A stretch of 64,000 nucleotides of DNA from Scalesia atractyloides (GCA_947069175.1 CAMTDV010000002.1:10904988-10968987), one strand, 5' to 3'. Positions 11,443 to 24,342 are shown, counted from the first letter of the stretch. The notes: generated by a model from the letters alone, not told the origin. Made by a program: numbers and translations.

Positions 11443-13443
11443 TGTTATATCCTCGGTTTGTACAGTTGATTTTGGATGCCCGGTACCCTAATCTGACCAA
11501 AGATGCTTTTGATGCCAATTTGTTGAACATGAAGCCAATGGGTCCAACCATTTTTGGGACGATGAAGAAAAACCGATCAACATCAAAGACTGTTTTCATT
11601 GGTCGCATACCTTTGAAGAAGTTCGGAAAGTTTTGTGAGGTGATTGGACAGGATATCCCAGCACCTAAGCCAGTTAATGCTATGGTAGCTGAGGAACATG
11701 ATATACCGATGAAGGAGAAAGAAATTGAAGTTGAGGATCTGGTTACCGATGCTGATACAAATGAGGAAGAAGCTTTCTTGGAATCCATTACAGATCTTGG
11801 TGTTCATTCGACTCCTGAATTACCAGAACTCAACACAGAGAATTTTGAAGCTCTAATTGCACATTTGAAGGAAATACAAGCGCAACAAGGGAATCCTCCT
11901 CCTGTGTTGCCTAATATTGATATCCCAGTTGGTATGGATGATTTTGAAGAAGATGATGATTTAGAAGAAGTACCGTTAGTGAAGAGAAGACGAACAGAGG
12001 CTGTTAAAGAACCCAATTATTCTAAAGCTCAAATTGGTAGTGCTGCTGAAGAATCTATTCCTGTTACATCTTTAGTTACTGTGTCGTTGACTGATACTCC
12101 ATGGTCGAATCTACTATTGCTGCAGAACCAATAGTTACTCACATTGCTACTCATTCTACTGTTGTATCTATTCTAGTAGATTCTGTGTTAAAAATGATGG
12201 ATTTTGGTGGTAGCTCAATGGGTGCTGGAGGATCTGGAGTAGGTGGTAGTGGTTCAGGTGGTATTGAAGGTGATGATACAGTATATTCGAGGCGATCAGA
12301 GAAACGAGCATTTGAGTTCAGCGGATTGGATAGCGATGACGGAGATGTGGATGTTGTTGATTTGAAAAAGAGGGTGATCGTGCTTGAACAGGAAGTTGTT
12401 CTTAAAGATGCCCAGATTGCTTCGTTACAGACGCGCATAGATGTCAGGGATCAGACTATTGACCAATTGCAAGGAGATGTTATGATGTTGATGACTATGG
12501 TTTTTTATTTGAAGGCAAAGTTAGAAAATAAGTTTGGTCGAGAATTTTCTGATCCAACCGATGATCCGATGAACATTGAACATCGTCATCGAGTAGCCGA
12601 ACAGAGAGAAGCCAATAGAGTAGCTGCTGAGCAGTTAGCTGCTGATCGTCAAGCAGGATTGGATGATTATCTACGAGATCCAAAGAAGAAGTATACTGCG
12701 AGTCAGAAACGTTCAACTGCTCAATAGAAAAAGCAGATGGTTCTGATGAAGAATATAGACGTGAATCCACTTGATGAGAACTTTCAATTAAAGGATCCTT
12801 CTAACCAATCCGAGAGATATGTCATGGAGCTCGGTTCGAGTTATTACAGCAAAGTTTGAAACAAGTCGAGAATGCTAAGTTGGACGTATGATCATGTGAA
12901 GAATATGTGGCTTATCGTCAGGCAGGATGATACCCGTGAATATTACTCGAAGGAATCTCAATTTGTAATCTGGACAAAGGTTGCGTTAACTGATCTTCTG
13001 AGAGCTCCTTATACTGACGAATATACTACAGAACGTGGACCGGGTTGGAGATTCTTCAAGGTTTGGAGCAAGAAGTCAAGACTGGTTTTAAAACGATGAA
13101 AACTGCTGAGCCATATCTACGAGCGGCTAAGGGGGTTCGTGATGCGAGAACTGGTAGGCGTTTTAAATCGATGATGTGGTCTCCAACAAATAAAGAACTT
13201 GTGATGCCGGTTTCTCCGACATTTCCTAGAGGTATTCTAAAGAACTTCAATTTCTGGATGTATGATCCAAAGGTTGGAAGTGTAGCGATTGTCACCAAAG
13301 AAAAGGCTTTTCGAGTAAATGATGTGGTGGATTTAATGAGTTTCCAAGACGAAGATCTGCAAGTCTTAGCCGTGAATCAAATTCAAACTGCAGAATTATA
13401 TGAAGCTTGTGCGAAAGATTGGACAGTTGCAGTAGCTGGATAA
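11443..13443 (+). pseudogene. Env-like third ORF of outer element, 3' part
   Basis: Continues the ORF interrupted at 5898. The frame is open from the target site to 12134 (motifs YPRFVQLILDARYP, KPMGPTIFG, then an acidic region), overlaps a second frame at 12101-12727 with a Gly/Ser-rich patch and a heptad-rich helix near 12360-12540 (likely coiled coil), and then 12872-13099 and 13045-13443 in two more frames, ending with YDPKVG and VVDLMSF. At least three frame breaks make it inactive as it stands. Function of this ORF type is unknown; its place before the 3' LTR is that of an env-like gene. Confidence 0.65.
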
Positions 13444-13499
13444 TTGCTAGGAGGTTGGGAGTCGATGCGCTACCTAAAGACTAAAGGCCTAATGTTGTA

Positions 13500-13514
13500 A
13501 ACCTAGGGGGAGAT
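13500..13514 (+). promoter_or_regulatory. Polypurine tract of outer element
   Basis: AACCTAGGGGGAGAT lies directly before the TGTTGGG start of the 3' LTR. Confidence 0.85.
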
Positions 13515-13818
13515 TGTTGGGCTTGTAACTAAAGGTTTACACATTAGTGCTGCATTTGGTTAAGCTTAAGGGATTTGGGCTTCCTAGAGCCTCATGGACC
13601 TAGGGTTGTAACTAGTGGGCTGTGTGATTAGTATAAATACATGCATTAGGTTATGTTTTTAGGGGCTAGTGAGTTGTTATTGAAAAACTTGTATCAGACA
13701 CTATTTTGGTGTATGCAAGTTGCTTTGATTAAAGATTGTTCTTGTTCTTCATTCTAATCTTTATTTCCGCAATCGATTAGTCTTGCGATACCTGTTAGAT
13801 CCGAATTCAGGACTTACA
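13515..13818 (+). repeat. 3' LTR of outer copia element
   Basis: 304 bp from TGTTGGGCTTG to AGGACTTACA. It has a TATA-like AGTATAAATAC near 13629 and shares the terminal GGACTTACA with the inner LTR, while the bodies differ. Its 5' partner is outside the window. Confidence 0.85.
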
Positions 13819-16421
13819 GTTTTCACGTCTATAATTTGCTTCCGTTATACGTTACTTTTATACGTCGCATGTTGAATTTAATTTAACATATTTACACTAA
13901 TATATATATATATTTTTATATATATATATATGTTTCCTTTGTACACGAAAGGTATAACTTGGTACCGAGACCGTTTACACGACCCAACCGGTCACCTCTT
14001 ACCTCGTCCTTTGCTACGACCTAAACAAACCCAAACACATGTGTCTTCTAATTAGTTTACCCCCAACACATATTAAACCCAAATTTGATTTACCATTTCT
14101 TGCGGCCCACACTACTAATCCTTTACCTTCACTTGCGGCCCAAATAAACCCAGCCCATGCCTCTTTAATATCGACCAATATGCAGTTCCAACCCCCCCCC
14201 CTAACAGTTGAGATTTTATAGTTACGTGATTGCATTATTTGTTTATAACATTCCAATAACCCTCAAACCCTATGTGCGATCATCTACTGCTCTCTATCCT
14301 CTCGCTATTGTGAACGACTAAACAAGCCAAGACTCCAAGTCTTCGACTTCTAGATTGCGTTAACTGACCCCCTTCTTCGCTAGGTAACTAGCTATTATTT
14401 TTTGTTTTGAACATAAGTGTTTATACATGATTTTATTGGTTAAAATTCTGTGATCTGTAGGGTTATTGTTGATTGGGTTGTTAAAAAATCGTATGTGGTG
14501 GGTTATGTGATCTCGGAGAGTTGATATGGATCATTAGGGTTTTGATTCGTGATATATGTTAAGTGTCATAGCTGTGTTTTTCTGTTGTGATGATGATACG
14601 TGTCGTTTTGATGATTACGTGTGGCATAGAGTTAGTAGAAATCACATTGTTGATGTTTCATGGTCGAACATGGGTTCAGGTAGCCCTTAGTGTTTTGTTG
14701 GTGGGTTAAATCTTGAGGTTTTTGGTGATTAACTGGTACATGACTTACATTAGATAATAATCTGCAGTGATTTTTGATTTTGGGTCGTTGGGTTCACTAG
14801 GTAATCGTTTGTGGGATTCGGGTGACTAAATAGGTTTTGTCCAAACGTTACAATCGACTTTAATCGGTTGTAACTGGGTCTAAAGTTAACAAAAAGTGAT
14901 GTTTCTTGAGTCACGATGTACTTCCAGGAAATACCTTTCAAACCCCATTGAAATCGCATTTTTTCGACGTTGTTTGGTATCTTAAATGATTTATTTCGTG
15001 TCAAAGGTTCAGGCTGCATTTTCTGTCAGAATTTGCAACCCATTACGAATATCATAACTCAATGTAGGAATTGAGTTATGATCTAAAATTTTTACTGTAA
15101 GTAGTTCTAGGAGGTATAGAAAATCTCCCACTGGAATTTCGTAAAAAGAATAAACGAGGATTTTAAATAGTTTTTGGCTTAAACTGTCGTTAGAAAGTTA
15201 TAAATCAGACTTAGGTGTAAAGAATGATTTTTTGTGATTTTTTTGTAAACATTCAAGTCATAGGAAAAATACACTAGTATTCGGAACTAAATAACACGAT
15301 GGTGTTGAAATATCATATTTTCTGAGTTCGTTTAGTATTCTAAATAAGTTGCAGAAAACTGCATAAAATCTGACAAAAAAGTGCAATGAGCTGAAAGTGT
15401 TTGTGAACGTTTTAAATGTGCCTACATGTTATCAAAAGGTGTTGAATGTTACTAGAAACATTAGTAGGTGACAATGAATCTGTTTCTGGAATGATATGAT
15501 CATATGCACAAACTTACCTAAACGAGTAATTGTATGATAACTTGATTCTATGGCTATGTGTTAGACTACATGAAGAAATTCATAAATTAAACTAATTGAA
15601 ACGGTAACAAATCAGGAAGAGATTGGCATTCCTGATTACCTTTCAAGTTTACTACCGAGCAAACTCAGGTGAGTAATCTTTTCCCAAAAGCATGCGTTCC
15701 AAGTTGGAACAACACTTTTTTACGGTAGCCCTGGTTGGGGCTACATACGCGTTCTTTGTTGGAACCACTGAAACATACTATCCACTGGAGGTGGAATAGT
15801 ACAGTGGGACTAAACGAAAAACTCCATCATGAAAGTCCTTACATTTTACCAATTAGATTGCCGAGTAGGCATACGTGGGGTATTAGTTGATAGCGTAATT
15901 AGGTTTGACAAATATCACACCGTGCTGGAGGCCGTGAGTGAACTTCTAACCTTCACTCTTACATTAAATGAAACGTCAGCATTCAGTACACAATTTAGTC
16001 ATTTGATGAGGGTTAGCTATCCGAGTCACACATAAAACAAAAACTTTTGTGAACTTTACTTTTACTAAACTAAAATTTGTAAATTCGTCAACTTTATTGT
16101 TGACACGTAGTTGCATGCTTTGCAGGTCAGTAGGTACAACTGTGGACAGGTGTTGCAAACTGTTGGAGTGGTGTGGTTTGTTAAAACCTTATGTTTTGAA
16201 ACATTTATTAAACTTGTGGTTTTAAGTTTTTGTTGTGTTTTATTTTATTTTTCCGCTGCAACATAAACTGTGTTTTGCACAATTAAAACGTTATCACTAA
16301 TCATGTTGTAAGTGATGCTTTTATAATTATAAATGTATTCTTCAACATGATTAGTTGCTAGATCCTAGTCAGTCACACGCCTCGTGGTATAACTCCGTAT
16401 GTGGAAATTGAGGGTGTGACA
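13819..16421 (+). repeat. LTR-like sequence hosting the copia nest, 3' end at about 16421
   Basis: Non-coding 2.6 kb ending in GGGTGTGACA, a typical 3' end for plant LTRs that start TGTCACACCC. No primer site follows, so it would be a 3' or solo LTR. It contains an AT-repeat (13910-13935), a C9-run near 14194, a perfect 13-bp stem (15051-15063 with 15070-15082) and only spurious ORFs. The 5' end would lie left of the outer copia, outside the window, so its class cannot be fixed. A Ty3/gypsy origin is a guess from length and end sequence. Confidence 0.5.
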
Positions 16422-17467
16422 CAATCTAACCTACACACGCATTACGTCTGACCAAAAAGTAAAGTAAATCGAGTTTATGTTATATAAAATAAACGGAATA
16501 GAACCCGGGTCGGTTTAGTTAGTGAGATTTCACCTAACCACTACACCATCTTTACCTTTGCATCAAAACTTAGTGACGTCAAAATGTGCACTATCTTGTA
16601 CAGCAAAATATAGGCCAACTAAAAACATACATAAAAAATAAGCATCAAACGTATTATATTTGACCCGACTCGTTTTTGAAAAAAAATATTTCGAAACATG
16701 AATTTATGTTGTTTACGTTGAAACATGAATTTATACCAACATGTGCATAAAAATAAGCACATGGTAAATAGTGTTTTTTTAATTTACGTTAAAATGTAGA
16801 CCAACTGAAAATAAAATAAGCATAAAAACGTTGTGTTTGACCCGATTGATTTTTGAAAAAAATTAACTCGAAACATAAATTTATATTGTTTATATCGAAA
16901 CATGTAAATGACATTAGATATTCTTTTAACATATAAACCTTGTTCACCAATTAGTTATACTATAAGATATGTTTATATTGAAACATGTATATTACTTTTC
17001 GATGGGTACACTTGCCCTTTGCGTGTGTAGTTTAGTCGTTAGGTAATAACTATTTAAAACTCAATTTGTGTTTACGAATATCTTCATAAGAATATATATA
17101 ATTCACGCACATCAGCATCTCCTTCCACCATCCTCTTCCTACACTATCCAAGGGTGTGGTTCCCAATCTCCACCACTATCCTCCTCCTCAACTATCCAAG
17201 CTAAACTTCTTTCACTTCCCTTTGTGACAATCATGGAAATCTCCAAGGGCTTCATCATTCACTAATAAAGGGGGTGGTGTTCCGCTAGTGGCCATGAAGC
17301 CACCATAGCTCCATGAACCACTCCGCATAGTCGTAGGTGAGTCCCACACCCTAACATTATCTGTTGGGGATTTAAAAAATAATAGTTTTCCACTTCCACT
17401 CCTATTTAAACAATATGACTTTCACAATGGTTGTCACTCTCAATCAATCTACAGTTCTTTTTATCAA
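16422..17467. other. AT-rich intergenic debris
   Basis: No gene seen. 16620-16960 holds two diverged copies of a short block around TTTGACCCGA and GAAACATGAATTTAT, so it is probably old transposon sequence. A CT-rich stretch at 17110-17220 is followed by a C/G-balanced block. Confidence 0.4.
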
Positions 17468-17720
17468 ATGAAGGGGTCAAGCAAACGAAAGCTTTGGATT
17501 GACTCCAAGCATAAAGGCTTATGCAAGGCTTGGGTTCATGTTTCTAAACACTCCATAAATGCAAAAGGTCAAAACTTCGACTCGTTTTGTAGTCAGTGTC
17601 TTGACTATTTTAAATATGAACTTGGAGGAAGCGCATGAACCGTTTATCAACTTGTGTCAAAGTGGAAAAATCCAAATTTTAAAAGCAAGAAAAGAAGAAT
17701 TTGTGGCAACTTTTTATAAT
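17468..17720 (+). pseudogene. SANT/Myb-like ORF remnant of PIF/Harbinger type
   Basis: Opens with ATG and reads a Lys/Arg-rich lead followed by a SANT-like helix (LCKAWVHVSKHS) and FDSFCSQCLDYF. An in-frame TGA at 17636-17638 is followed by TVYQLVSKWKN in the same frame. In the family this position is usually Arg-Thr, so the stop fits a single CGA-to-TGA change. PIF/Harbinger transposons encode a SANT/Myb DNA-binding partner for their transposase. No transposase is adjacent. A host trihelix gene remnant is less likely. Confidence 0.55.
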
Positions 17721-19990
17721 TGAAACCCTTGACCACATCAAGTGTATTTATTTTTGTGAATAAGTAGCTTATTTATGTTGGATTTATTTCCATGTCTTTG
17801 TATGTACTAGTTTTTCAAAGGTAATGTTATGTTTGTTGTATTTTAAGTCTTTAAGTATCGTATGTACTAGTTTATAAACATTACATAATAAACCTAATTA
17901 AACATTACATGATAAACCTAACTAAACATTAAATGTATCAAATGAAACATTACATAGTAATCTACTTAAACATTAAACCTAAAACTAAACACATGATATT
18001 ACCAATAATGAAAATATACTTGAAGATAATTAAACCCATACTTAAAATTAAAGATTGAATCAAAGGAGCAATCGAAATCAGTTCGACATTCATTGTCCCA
18101 TAGATCATCAAAGTTTTGTTCAGATTTATAACCAAATTCTTTATCTGATTGTGGTACGTATACCGCCCAACGTTGGTTCCGTACCCTTCTTTAGAATGAG
18201 GGTTAACTTCCAGTGGATTGGGGCGTGCCCCTCCCTCCCCAATTCACAATCTGTTAAGGTCCTCTAAACTTGGGATGTGCCCCTAATTCGTAGTTAATTA
18301 AAAACATAATCAAATACCCAATTATAATCTTTCCTTGTCCATATAACATATTCATCAGATGGAGGAAGATTTTACTTCGGAAGAGGAAGAGGATGGTTTA
18401 CCATTGGTGGAGGGTTTGAAACTGCAAGAGAAGGGTAGACCACTAGAGGAGGTGGGTATACAATTTCACCAATGTGGTTATTTACAAGAGGAAAACCAAT
18501 TGGATGCAGATAGTCGCTCCCCATTTTTAGATATACAAATGATGTCATAGAAGTGAAACAAAGTGTAGGGTTTTGAATTGGAAGACAAAGTGTGTTTATT
18601 ATAACTACTAGAATATAGTTGTTGGAATATATAACAATTTTTAGTTTACTTTATTAAAAGATTTTTAATTTTTTCTATATTCAAATCAAAATATATTTAA
18701 TATTATTTTATTTAAGAATAATATTAATTTCTTTTGAATAAATATATTATTTTTAGAATAGGTACTTTTAGTTAGTTATACGCATTTTAGATTTAATTTA
18801 AAAATTATGGCATCCGAAGCATGATGTATATCATGTTATTTGGCAAGTAGATGACAAGTCGTGATTAAAGTGATGTCGCAATAACATAGAGGAAGATGTG
18901 TTGTAGCAAGTGAAGCAAGTAGTCTAAGCACTCGTTGCACCCTTAGAGGGAAGGGACACTTGCCTCTCTTACACTAACCCTCACCAATCCTGCAGTGTCA
19001 TGCTATTCACTCAATCCACAACCCTAAACTATCAAATTTAGTGACACTATCATTTTAAAACATGGATTTCACCATTTTCAACCATTTTTTTCTCTTCCTA
19101 CACACTACTCACTTTATCTTTCTCCTGCCCTCACACATTTTCTCTCAGGTTCTGCCACCCATCCACATACCCGCCGGCCATAACCCTAAGGACCGACAAT
19201 GATGTACCAGAGCGGATAACACTACCACCTACCACGTCCAAATCAGATTGTGACCCGGGTGTCCTTATATATGTCAACACTAAAAGACTATACCCATGTC
19301 ATGTAATCAAGACAAACTTTAATCTAGATAGAAAAAAAATTTGTTAGTCAATATTAACATATAAAAATAGATATATTATAACATACGCTGTTTTCTATGA
19401 AATTTTTTATTTGACTATAAAATTAGATATACTATAACATACGTTGTTTTGTATGAAATTTTATTTAACTAATACCACAAACAAGTATGCCATACATAAT
19501 GCCGTATATAATTATCATTCAAAAGAAGGTAAGTAGAAAATGGACAATGGAATGATGGTTTATTGTTAAAAGCAAAGTCTTTAAACACCTTAGTTTGATT
19601 GGAGGAGGTCTATCCTACATAACAAGGATTAAAATTAATTTGATATTACCCGAAGTCAGGGGAGAAGCTTAGTTGAAACCGGGGGTGCAACCCTCCCCCC
19701 CCCCCCCCCCCACACCCTTCTCTGAATATTTCAGTTAGAAGTGTAAAATTTTCGATTTTCATCCAAAATTTTTAAAATTATAAAGGATCGCAATTGACTT
19801 TCAACGTATTCAGAATAGTTTTGCTGAAAAGGAAATATTTCTTTTTATTGCAGCACAGTTGAGCTTTGATATTTTCATAACTTTACCTTTTTATGTTGGA
19901 ATACAAATTAAATTCGATTTGATCTCATGTGATAAATCTATATCGAGTTTAAGTTAAAATTCAAAGCACAAAATAGCTAAAAAAGCATAC
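17721..19990. other. AT-rich region without recognisable gene
   Basis: Holds a Glu-rich low-complexity ORF at 18359-18550 and a run of 18 or so C near 19694-19711 within a block resembling a MITE end. I cannot name a gene here. Confidence 0.4.
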
Positions 19991-20147
19991 AATGCTTTGA
20001 ATTCGGGTTTAAGAGTTTGCATATAGTATAGAATTTTTCGTATACAAGGCTTTCAATTCGGGTTTAAAAGTTTGCATATAGCATAGAATTTTCGTATACA
20101 AGGCTTTGAATTCGGGTTTGAGAGTTTGCATATAGCATAAATTTTCG
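19991..20147 (+). repeat. Three-copy tandem repeat, about 55-bp unit
   Basis: GCTTTGAATTCGGGTTT-type units start near 19993, 20049 and 20103, each followed by AGTTTGCATATAG. Periods are 56 and 54 bp. Confidence 0.85.
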
Positions 20148-21192
20148 GTGTTATATATATGTTAATATTTTTGGGCCGAGCTTGAATTGAGTTTGAGTAT
20201 CACACGATATAGGCATGAAAAAGTGGTGTGGTGGCCTTCAAGCTGGAACACCACCCCTTGTGGTGGCGTGGACATGGCGTGAGGCAGGGAGTTTTCCACT
20301 TGCATGAGGGGCATTTGGGTTGTGAGGTGAGGGCTCTTGGTTGGTGGGTGAATTTTGGGTGTGTTTTAATTGGTTGATGTTTATTATTATTTTTTTTATA
20401 AAAACGGCACTAACCACACCGCTCCCACTCCTTTTTTTGCATCATGTCACTTTTCTGACACATGTTGACGTGACAATCACATTTAAAATAATGTCACTCT
20501 TTCATATCCTCACTTTGTATAATCTAAGATTTGTTCAAATTGTTTTATCAGATATACTTGTGATCTACATTGTCATACTATAAAAACTCTCAATCGAGTT
20601 GGAATCTTCCTAGAACCTAGATCAACAAGATTGGTTGACCTTAACCTACGTTAAAATCATTGAGTTATTATCACATTTGTAATTGTAATACACGCCAAAA
20701 TCAAACATGGCGTCTGGGCACATCGTCTCCTGGGGCGTTATGTCTTCGAAATTCTGTTCCCTGCAAAGATTATCATGGCGCCAAACAAGAAAACACCCTC
20801 TCTCTCTCTCTCTCACACACACATATATGTACATACATACATACATACATAACCTCATATGTACTTAACAATCCACTACACACACAAGTTATATAACCCC
20901 ATTTTCTTACACAATTGCCACGTGTCGTATAACCCTCCATTTACATAACCTTCCACTACACATGGCCTAATTGGGGTCTCTAAAAATTCGTGTATCTTGT
21001 TCGAGTTTGGAAAAATGTGATGAGCTAACTTCTAAAAATTCATGTACCTTCTTCTGTAATGTTTTATTATTAATATTTTTTAAAATTAAATGGGTATTGG
21101 CTCACTAAACCTAACGTAAATAAGCTAACTTCTAAATCATAAAAATTATTTTATAAATAAATCTATCTTGGAATTGGTATCAATATACCATT

Positions 21193-21231
<39 letters not shown>

Positions 21232-21799
21232 TTTTCTTTAAACACGTACCGTAAAAATCATAGGCGCGGTGATCCTCCCTACACACCTCATCACCGCCTA
21301 TGAATTAATCACCAACGTGACTAACCAAAAATGTGAAATGCACTTGAAACTTATGGTATAAAATTTAATTTCAAGTGGTTACAACTTACAAGGATTTGTG
21401 TGGTTTACATATAAAAGCGAATTGGTTGAAAACACAAAAATAATGAGTATGTGAAAAAAATAAGCATGTGAAAAACAAAACCGGTTACTGTCACGGTATC
21501 TTGGCGAAAGACCGAGGGGTGTGGGTTTACGTTGGGAGCGTGGTTAGTCAAGTAACACCGCTTTAGTCATACCGGGCCAGCATGGGTAGCGGCGTTGCAC
21601 CGCTAGTGTGGTTACGAAGCCTAGCGTGGGGCGGATTGGGGAGACGACGTGGCTGGCTACGATTGGCTTGCTAAATCAGATCGTTTGGGCTAGCCGTTGG
21701 GCATGGCGGTTACCGCTACCCAACTCAAAATTTTTAAAAAATTACTATTTTTTACCTATAAATACTCACCCAAACATTAATATTTTTCGCATCTACTCT
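20148..21799. other. Non-coding, microsatellites
   Basis: Contains a (CT)n/(CA)n/(CATA)n compound microsatellite at 20796-20850 and an (AT)n run at about 21197-21230. 21500-21790 is G/C-richer and probably belongs to the Harbinger-type element that continues after the TRIM array. The ORFs here follow the microsatellites. Confidence 0.5.
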
Positions 21800-21804
21800 C
21801 TTCA

Positions 21805-23010
21805 TGTGATATCCCACATCGGTTGTGAAGGGGAACGAATGCTTCATTATATGGGGCTTGATACCTTCACCATCATGACGCGTTTTAAAAACGTGAGGGG
21901 CAGGCGCTGAGGGCGTGCTGGCTGCCAAAGCGGACAATATCATGGTGCGGTTATGTTGGGCTGTTACAGATGGTATCAGAGCCAGGGCCGGACCGGTGCT
22001 GCCAGTTCCCGCGAGGACGCTGGACCTCTTAAGGAGGGTGGATTGTGATATCCCACATCGGTTGTGAAGGGGAACAAAGGCTTCCTTATAAGGGGCTGGA
22101 TACCTTCACCATCATGACGCGTTTTAAAACCGTGAGGGCAGGCGCTAAGTGCGTGCTGGCTGCCAAAGCGAACAATATCATGGTGCGATTACGCTGGGCT
22201 ATTACAGATGGTATCAGAGCCAGGGCCGGACCGGTGGTGTCAGTTCCTGCGAGGACGCTGGACCCCTTAAGGGGGGTGGATTGTGATATCCCACATCGGT
22301 TGTGAAGGGGAACGAAGGCTTCCTTATAAGGGGCTTGATACCTTCACCATCATGACGCGTTTTAAAACATATTGTGATATCCCACATCAGTTGTGAAGGG
22401 GAACAAAGGCTTCCTTATAAGGGGCTTGATACCATCACCATCATGACGCGTTTTAAAACTGTGAGGGGCAGGCGCTGAGGGCGTGCTGGTTGCCAAAGCA
22501 GACAATATCATGGTGCGGTTACGCTGGGCTGTTACAGATGGTATCAGAGCCAGAGCCGGACCGGTGGTGTCAGGTCATGCGAGGACGCTGGACCCCTTAA
22601 GGGGGGTGGATTGTGATATCCCACATCGGTTGTGAAGGGGAACGAAGGCTTCCTTATTAGGGGCTTGATACCTTCACCATCATGACGCGTTTTAAAACCG
22701 TGAGGGGCAGGCGCTGAGGGCGTGCTGGTTAAGCGGACAATATCATGGTGCGGTTACGCTGGGCTGTTACAGATGGTATCAGAGCCAGAGACGGACCAGT
22801 GGTGTCAGGTCCCTACGAGGACGCTGGACCCCTTAAGGGGGTGGATTGTGATATCCCACATCGGTTGTAAAGGGGAACGAAGGCTTCCTTATAAGGGGCT
22901 TGATAGCTTCACCATCATGACGCGTTTTAAAACCGTGAGGGGCAGGCGCTGAGGGCGTGCTGGTTGCCAAAGCGGACAACATCATGGTGCGGTTGCGTTG
23001 GGCTGTTACA
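21805..23010 (+). mobile_element. Tandem TRIM retroelement array (six LTRs)
   Basis: LTRs begin TGTGATATCCCACATCGG and end GGGCTGTTACA. Copies lie at 21805-21968, 22044-22206, 22282-22369 (3' truncated), 22373-22536, 22612-22771 (small deletion) and 22847-23010. Four 75-bp internal domains (21969-22043, 22207-22281, 22537-22611, 22772-22846) each start with a TGGTATCAGAGCC primer site and end in a GGGGGGTGGAT-like purine tract. CTTCA flanks the whole array (21800-21804 and 23011-23015), so it arose from one insertion followed by recombination. No coding capacity; apparent ORFs are repeat shadows. TRIMs depend on enzymes of other LTR elements. Confidence 0.95.
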
Positions 23011-23049
23011 CTTCAAACACAAATTTTCATCCAAAACCAACCCAAAAAC

Positions 23050-23430
23050 TAGAAAAGGGTTCATTGGAAAGAGGAGGAGAAGATAGCGCTAGTGACGTCA
23101 ATCATTGACGCACAACGTACGCTGCGTCGTTGTCAAACCGCCTATTGGACACAAGCATTTGAGCAACACCAACAACATGTTGAAAACTCGCGCCACAGCT
23201 TGAACCTGTGTCAACATAAGTGGCGTGAACTAAAACCGAAGCTGAATCGGTTTAAAGCATGCTTCGACCATGTCCCTGCAGGCGACCTTAGTCACGACGA
23301 TCGAGTGGAGATCGCCAAAATCAAGTATAGGCACGACGAGAACCCGGAATTTCGTTGGGTTCCCCAATTTGATATTTATCGTATTTTTTTATTTTTTTAT
23401 TTTATAGGATTTATTAAGTTGTTTTTTTAA
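23050..23430 (+). pseudogene. SANT/Myb-like ORF of PIF/Harbinger type
   Basis: The frame starts after a TAG near 23050 and reads VHWKEEEKIALV, then an Ala/Gln-rich helix, KWRELKPKLNRFKACFDHV and KIKYRHDENPEFRW. That order (SANT helix, KW..LKP.LNRFK, then NPEF) is what I recall for the SANT-type ORF of PIF/Harbinger elements in Asteraceae. There is no ATG before the domain, and the TRIM array sits immediately upstream, separating the ORF from 21500-21800. The 3' end runs into a T-rich tract. Probably an inactive remnant. Confidence 0.6.
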
Positions 23431-24342
23431 TTTTTTAGGATTTATTAACTTATTTTTTTAATTTATTAGGATTTTACGTAACTTTCTTTTTAATAATACA
23501 GTGATGCGTTTTATTTCATAAAAGTAAAAAAAATATATCTACATGGTCACCCACACCGGCTAACCCACGTCGCTTTCACACCCCACCTTTTTTATTGAAA
23601 TGGCCCGATAAAACCCATCCTGACCACATGTCAACCCAAACACCCAAACACCCAACCCATAACCTACACACACACCCCCACTCCACCCCAACAATACCCC
23701 TCGGTCTAATGCGCCTCTTTACCCCCCGTTAAAACACATCCAACAATCCTTCATTTCCTCTCATCTCCGATGGCGGATTCCTAAGTCATCATCCTCCCTT
23801 AACAACTACACTCTCATCTGCCATTTCCTCATCTTCATCGGCTACTCACACTTATATCCGCTCAATTTCATCATCTTCTCCATCAATCATCAACAATAAG
23901 GTAACAATTAGGTTTATTCCTACTTGTATTAACATTCCATTGCAAACTACTTCTTCAATCCTCCTCTTTTCAATCTTCATCTTCAATACTTCAATTTTGA
24001 TGTAATTTTCGATCTTATTTTGTAGAAACAAGTCTTCAATTGAACGGCTCAACTCAGTTTTCCAGGTAAACAGTTTTGGATTCCGATTCGAGGTTAGAAC
24101 AGTTTCTTCTTCTTCTTCTTCTTCTTCTTCTTCTCTGGATTTGATGATGATAATTTTGTCGATATCTTCGTTGTTCTTAATTTGAAGCTTTCTGGATCAC
24201 ATGTTTTTGTTCACGATTATCATCTTATCTTCTAATTCGTTAATTTTGCATCAGATGATTCGAATCTTCTGGTTCTTAGCGATAATAACATATATAAATT
24301 ATAACAACGAACTTCAAAAATTTGGAATCATTTACACATTAT

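Larger units (their letters stand above)
1..13818 (+). mobile_element. Outer Ty1/copia-type retroelement, 5' end outside window, pol-less
   Basis: The window opens inside the untranslated leader of an LTR retroelement. Gag-like ORFs with a CCHC knuckle follow (492-2042), then a serine- and charge-rich gag tail, a spacer, an env-like third ORF (5286-5898 continuing at 11443-13443), a purine tract and a 304-bp 3' LTR (13515-13818). No protease, integrase, reverse transcriptase or RNase H motif is visible between gag and the third ORF, so pol appears to be deleted. The 5' LTR should lie just upstream of base 1. A second element (5899-11437) is inserted in the third ORF. Frames are broken in many places. 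Assigning 1-4345 and 13515-13818 to one element is an inference from order and strand. Confidence 0.7.

Noticed and set aside
11423..11788. Long minus-strand ORFs opposite the third ORF (also 12151-12438)
   Set aside because: Shadows of the plus-strand coding frame with no domain.
18359..18550. Glu-rich ORF
   Set aside because: Low complexity, isolated, no homologue recognised.
20646..20896. ORFs across the CT/CA/CATA microsatellite
   Set aside because: Composition follows the simple repeat.
21805..23010. Regularly spaced repeats that look like a CRISPR-type array
   Set aside because: Units are about 239 bp with LTR ends, primer sites and purine tracts; this is a TRIM tandem in a plant genome.
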